Below, piece by piece: positions 62,489 to 64,000 of a stretch of DNA of 64,000 bases. This stretch comes from Rufibacter tibetensis (lineage in GTDB: Bacteria > Bacteroidota > Bacteroidia > Cytophagales > Hymenobacteraceae): positions 1,705,001 through 1,769,000 of the forward strand of contig NZ_CP012643.1 in the NCBI RefSeq assembly GCF_001310085.1, read 5' to 3'. The first letter of the stretch is position 1, and every line of letters begins with the position of its first letter. Position numbers and translations under genes: made by a program. The notes beneath the pieces are model-generated. The model saw only the letters and a program-made list of their open reading frames with translations. It was not told where the DNA came from and ran no database searches.

Positions 62489-63760
62489 CTACTTGTTGAA
62501 GTGGGCTGCTAGAAATTGGCCAAACCGGTGCACGTCTTCAAACGTGTTGTACATGGGTGTTGGCGCCACGCGGATGACGTTGGGCTCGCGCCAATCCAGG
62601 ATGAAGCCGTTGGCCATAAGCGTTTCAAATAACTGCCTACCGTTCTGATGCACCAGCAATGAAAGCTGACAACCCCTAGCCGAGGGTTCTGCGGGAGTAA
62701 TCACCTCCAGCGCCTCTTTGGGCTGGTTTAGTTCTTTGATCAGGAATTCAAGATAACCCGTGAGTCTTTCGCTTTTGGCCCACAGGTTCTCTATGCCGGC
62801 CTCGTCAAAGAGCTCCAGAGAGGCTTTGTGCACGGCCATAGGCAGAATCTGGCCGTTGGAAAGCTGCCATCCATCGGCTCCAGGCATGGGAGTAAAGCCT
62901 TTCTTCATCTGGAAGCGCACATTTTGATCATGGCCCCACCAACCGGCAAACCTTGGGATCTCCGGATTATGGGCGTGCCGCTCATGAATGAACACCCCAG
63001 AGGTTCCGCCCGGACCAGAGTTCAGGTATTTATAAGTACACCACACGGCAAAGTCCACATCCCAGTCGTGTAGTTGCATGGTTACGTTTCCGGCCGCATG
63101 GGCCAGGTCAAAACCACACAACGCACCTACCCCATGGGCTGCCTGCGTAATAGCGGCCATGTCAAACACCTGACCGGTGTAATAATTGACCCCGCCCATC
63201 ATCACCAAGGCCAATTCCTCGCCGTGCTGCTGAATGGTGTTGACAATGTCCTCGGTGCGCAGCGTGTGTTCGCCCGCTCGTGGAGCAACTTCTATGATGG
63301 CATCATCGGGCTGAAAGCCGTGGAATTTCACCTGGCTTTCCAGCGCGTACTGGTCTGATGGGAAAGCGCCGGCTTCGGTTAAAATCTTGTAGCGCTTTCC
63401 CTGCGGCCGATAAAAAGACACCAGCATGAGATGCAAGTTCACGGTCAATTGGTTCATGACCACCACCTCTTCAGGCTTGGCTCCCACTAATCGGGCGGTA
63501 GCTGGCGCTAAAGCGGCATGGTACGTAAACCAAGGGTTGTCACCCGTAAAATGTCCTTCCACCCCTAATTCTGCCCACTTTACCATTTCGTTTTCCAGGG
63601 CGGCTCTGGCCGATTTTGGTTGCAAGCCCAAGGAGTTTCCGCAGAGGTAAACAGTGTCTTTTCCGTTATGCTGCGGAATATGGTATTGGTCTCGGAAGGA
63701 ACGAAGCGGGTCTGCCTGGTCCTGTGATTGGGCGTAGGCAAGGGTATTTTGAAAAGACAT
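62489..63760 (-). CDS. kynU: Kynureninase
   Basis: 423 residues. PLP lysine is in CTYKYLNSGPGGTSGVFI. The start has RDQYHIP and VYLCGNSLGLQPKSA, both typical of kynureninase, and CGFDLAHAAGNVTMQLHDW is the PLP-phosphate or base-binding block. It cleaves kynurenine and 3-hydroxykynurenine to anthranilate or 3-hydroxyanthranilate plus alanine. kmo lies 3 kb away with unrelated genes between. 3-hydroxyanthranilate dioxygenase and tryptophan dioxygenase are not seen. Confidence 0.95.
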   Translation of the reverse strand: MSFQNTLAYAQSQDQADPLRSFRDQYHIPQHNGKDTVYLCGNSLGLQPKSARAALENEMVKWAELGVEGHFTGDNPWFTYHAALAPATARLVGAKPEEVVVMNQLTVNLHLMLVSFYRPQGKRYKILTEAGAFPSDQYALESQVKFHGFQPDDAIIEVAPRAGEHTLRTEDIVNTIQQHGEELALVMMGGVNYYTGQVFDMAAITQAAHGVGALCGFDLAHAAGNVTMQLHDWDVDFAVWCTYKYLNSGPGGTSGVFIHERHAHNPEIPRFAGWWGHDQNVRFQMKKGFTPMPGADGWQLSNGQILPMAVHKASLELFDEAGIENLWAKSERLTGYLEFLIKELNQPKEALEVITPAEPSARGCQLSLLVHQNGRQLFETLMANGFILDWREPNVIRVAPTPMYNTFEDVHRFGQFLAAHFNK

Positions 63761-63843
63761 GGAAGGTTAATTTGTAGAAAACAAAAGTAAGAAGAAGCCT
63801 GATTTAATGTTCCAGCCTCTAGGGTATATAAAAGAACAGCCGT

Positions 63844-64000
63844 TTACGGACTTTGTTTGGTCTGCTGAAGCTTCTGCACCAGAAATCGCTCCTTCTCCAG
63901 CCCCAGCCATTGCAACGCCGAGCCGCTGAGCAGCATTTCCTTTACCTCATCAGAGTACGGCATGGACTGGATGAGTTTGCCCGGCTCCTGCTCGCCCAGT
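63844..64000 (-). CDS. C-terminal end of an unidentified gene (partial)
   Basis: Open at the window edge; 52 codons before a TAA stop at 63844. The visible part includes GKLIQSMPYSDEVKEMLLSG and ends QKLQQTKQSP. It looks like the helical end of a larger protein; the pattern slightly recalls the ends of EAL/HDOD proteins, but this is weak. It lies 83 bp upstream of kynU on the same strand. Confidence 0.6.
   Translation of the reverse strand, partial: LGEQEPGKLIQSMPYSDEVKEMLLSGSALQWLGLEKERFLVQKLQQTKQSP

Noticed and set aside
1-64000. CRISPR array, prophage, toxin-antitoxin or defence island
   Set aside because: No regularly spaced repeats, Cas-like, phage structural, nuclease-methylase or toxin-antitoxin pairs were recognised. 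The repeats seen are short single palindromes.
1-64000. tRNA or rRNA genes
   Set aside because: No cloverleaf-like sequence with the T-loop GTTCGAAT pattern or rRNA segment was noticed in the intergenic regions.

Overview
The window looks like chromosomal DNA of a member of the Bacteroidota, most likely order Cytophagales, family Hymenobacteraceae (Rufibacter- or Pontibacter-like). The placement is inference. It rests on the gene families (large outer-membrane beta-barrels with a carboxypeptidase-regulatory-like N-terminus, DUF349, DUF4142, DUF2795, D-threonine-aldolase-like enzyme, a bacterial kynurenine pathway), on start regions without clear Shine-Dalgarno sequences, and on several TAnnTTTG (-7) promoter motifs. 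No rRNA, tRNA, CRISPR array, prophage or transposase gene was seen.

Layout. 0-6.4 kb: an outer-membrane barrel diverges from a sortilin-like secreted protein with about 11 Asp boxes. 6.6-10.9 kb: 5-oxoprolinase operon pxpB-pxpC-pxpA followed by an NRAMP-fold transporter whose metal-binding motifs are replaced, with an ITP/XTP phosphatase gene upstream. 11-18.4 kb: M1 aminopeptidase, YceI lipoprotein, two alpha/beta hydrolases and FabF. 18.4-20.4 kb: AT-rich stretch with two unrecognised genes. 20.4-35.6 kb: EttA, DUF349 protein, outer-membrane barrel, DUF2795 protein, an orphan ABC ATPase, IspD, a GAF/PAS histidine kinase, QueA, a MacB-type permease, a LOG-family protein, a PepSY protein and a D-threonine-aldolase-like enzyme. 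36-39 kb: UvrA with an unusual basic tail. 39.2-43.3 kb: four DUF4142 proteins interleaved with two tiny lipoproteins. 43.5-50.9 kb: small membrane proteins, GH20 hexosaminidase, M28-type peptidase, a degenerate PAP2-like protein and sigma-54. 51-54.9 kb: AsnRS, an extremely charged helical exported protein, a GNAT and a lipoprotein. 55-64 kb: CHASE/PAS histidine kinase, kynurenine monooxygenase, MGMT, AlkB, a cation/proton antiporter, kynureninase and the C-terminal end of one more gene.

How the genes work together. pxpABC with the NRAMP-like transporter forms a coherent unit for using 5-oxoproline. kmo and kynU are two steps of tryptophan breakdown toward 3-hydroxyanthranilate. MGMT and AlkB, flanking a REP-like hairpin, both repair alkylated bases; UvrA adds excision repair. 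The DUF4142 block is a local paralogue expansion of predicted ferritin-like four-helix lipoproteins.

The most unusual structure is intergenic. There are at least four families of short inverted repeats: (1) a palindrome of about 36 bp with half-site GTTTAGRGCCTGTTTTC, present a dozen or more times between genes; (2) a MITE-like repeat with ends GTCATTCTGAAAGGATCTTG; (3) an AT-rich AATTAGAAATT inverted repeat at two loci; (4) a REP-like double hairpin between the MGMT and AlkB genes. I found no clear new defence or biosynthetic system. The DUF4142 block, the pxp-linked NRAMP and the repeat families are the best candidates for novelty.
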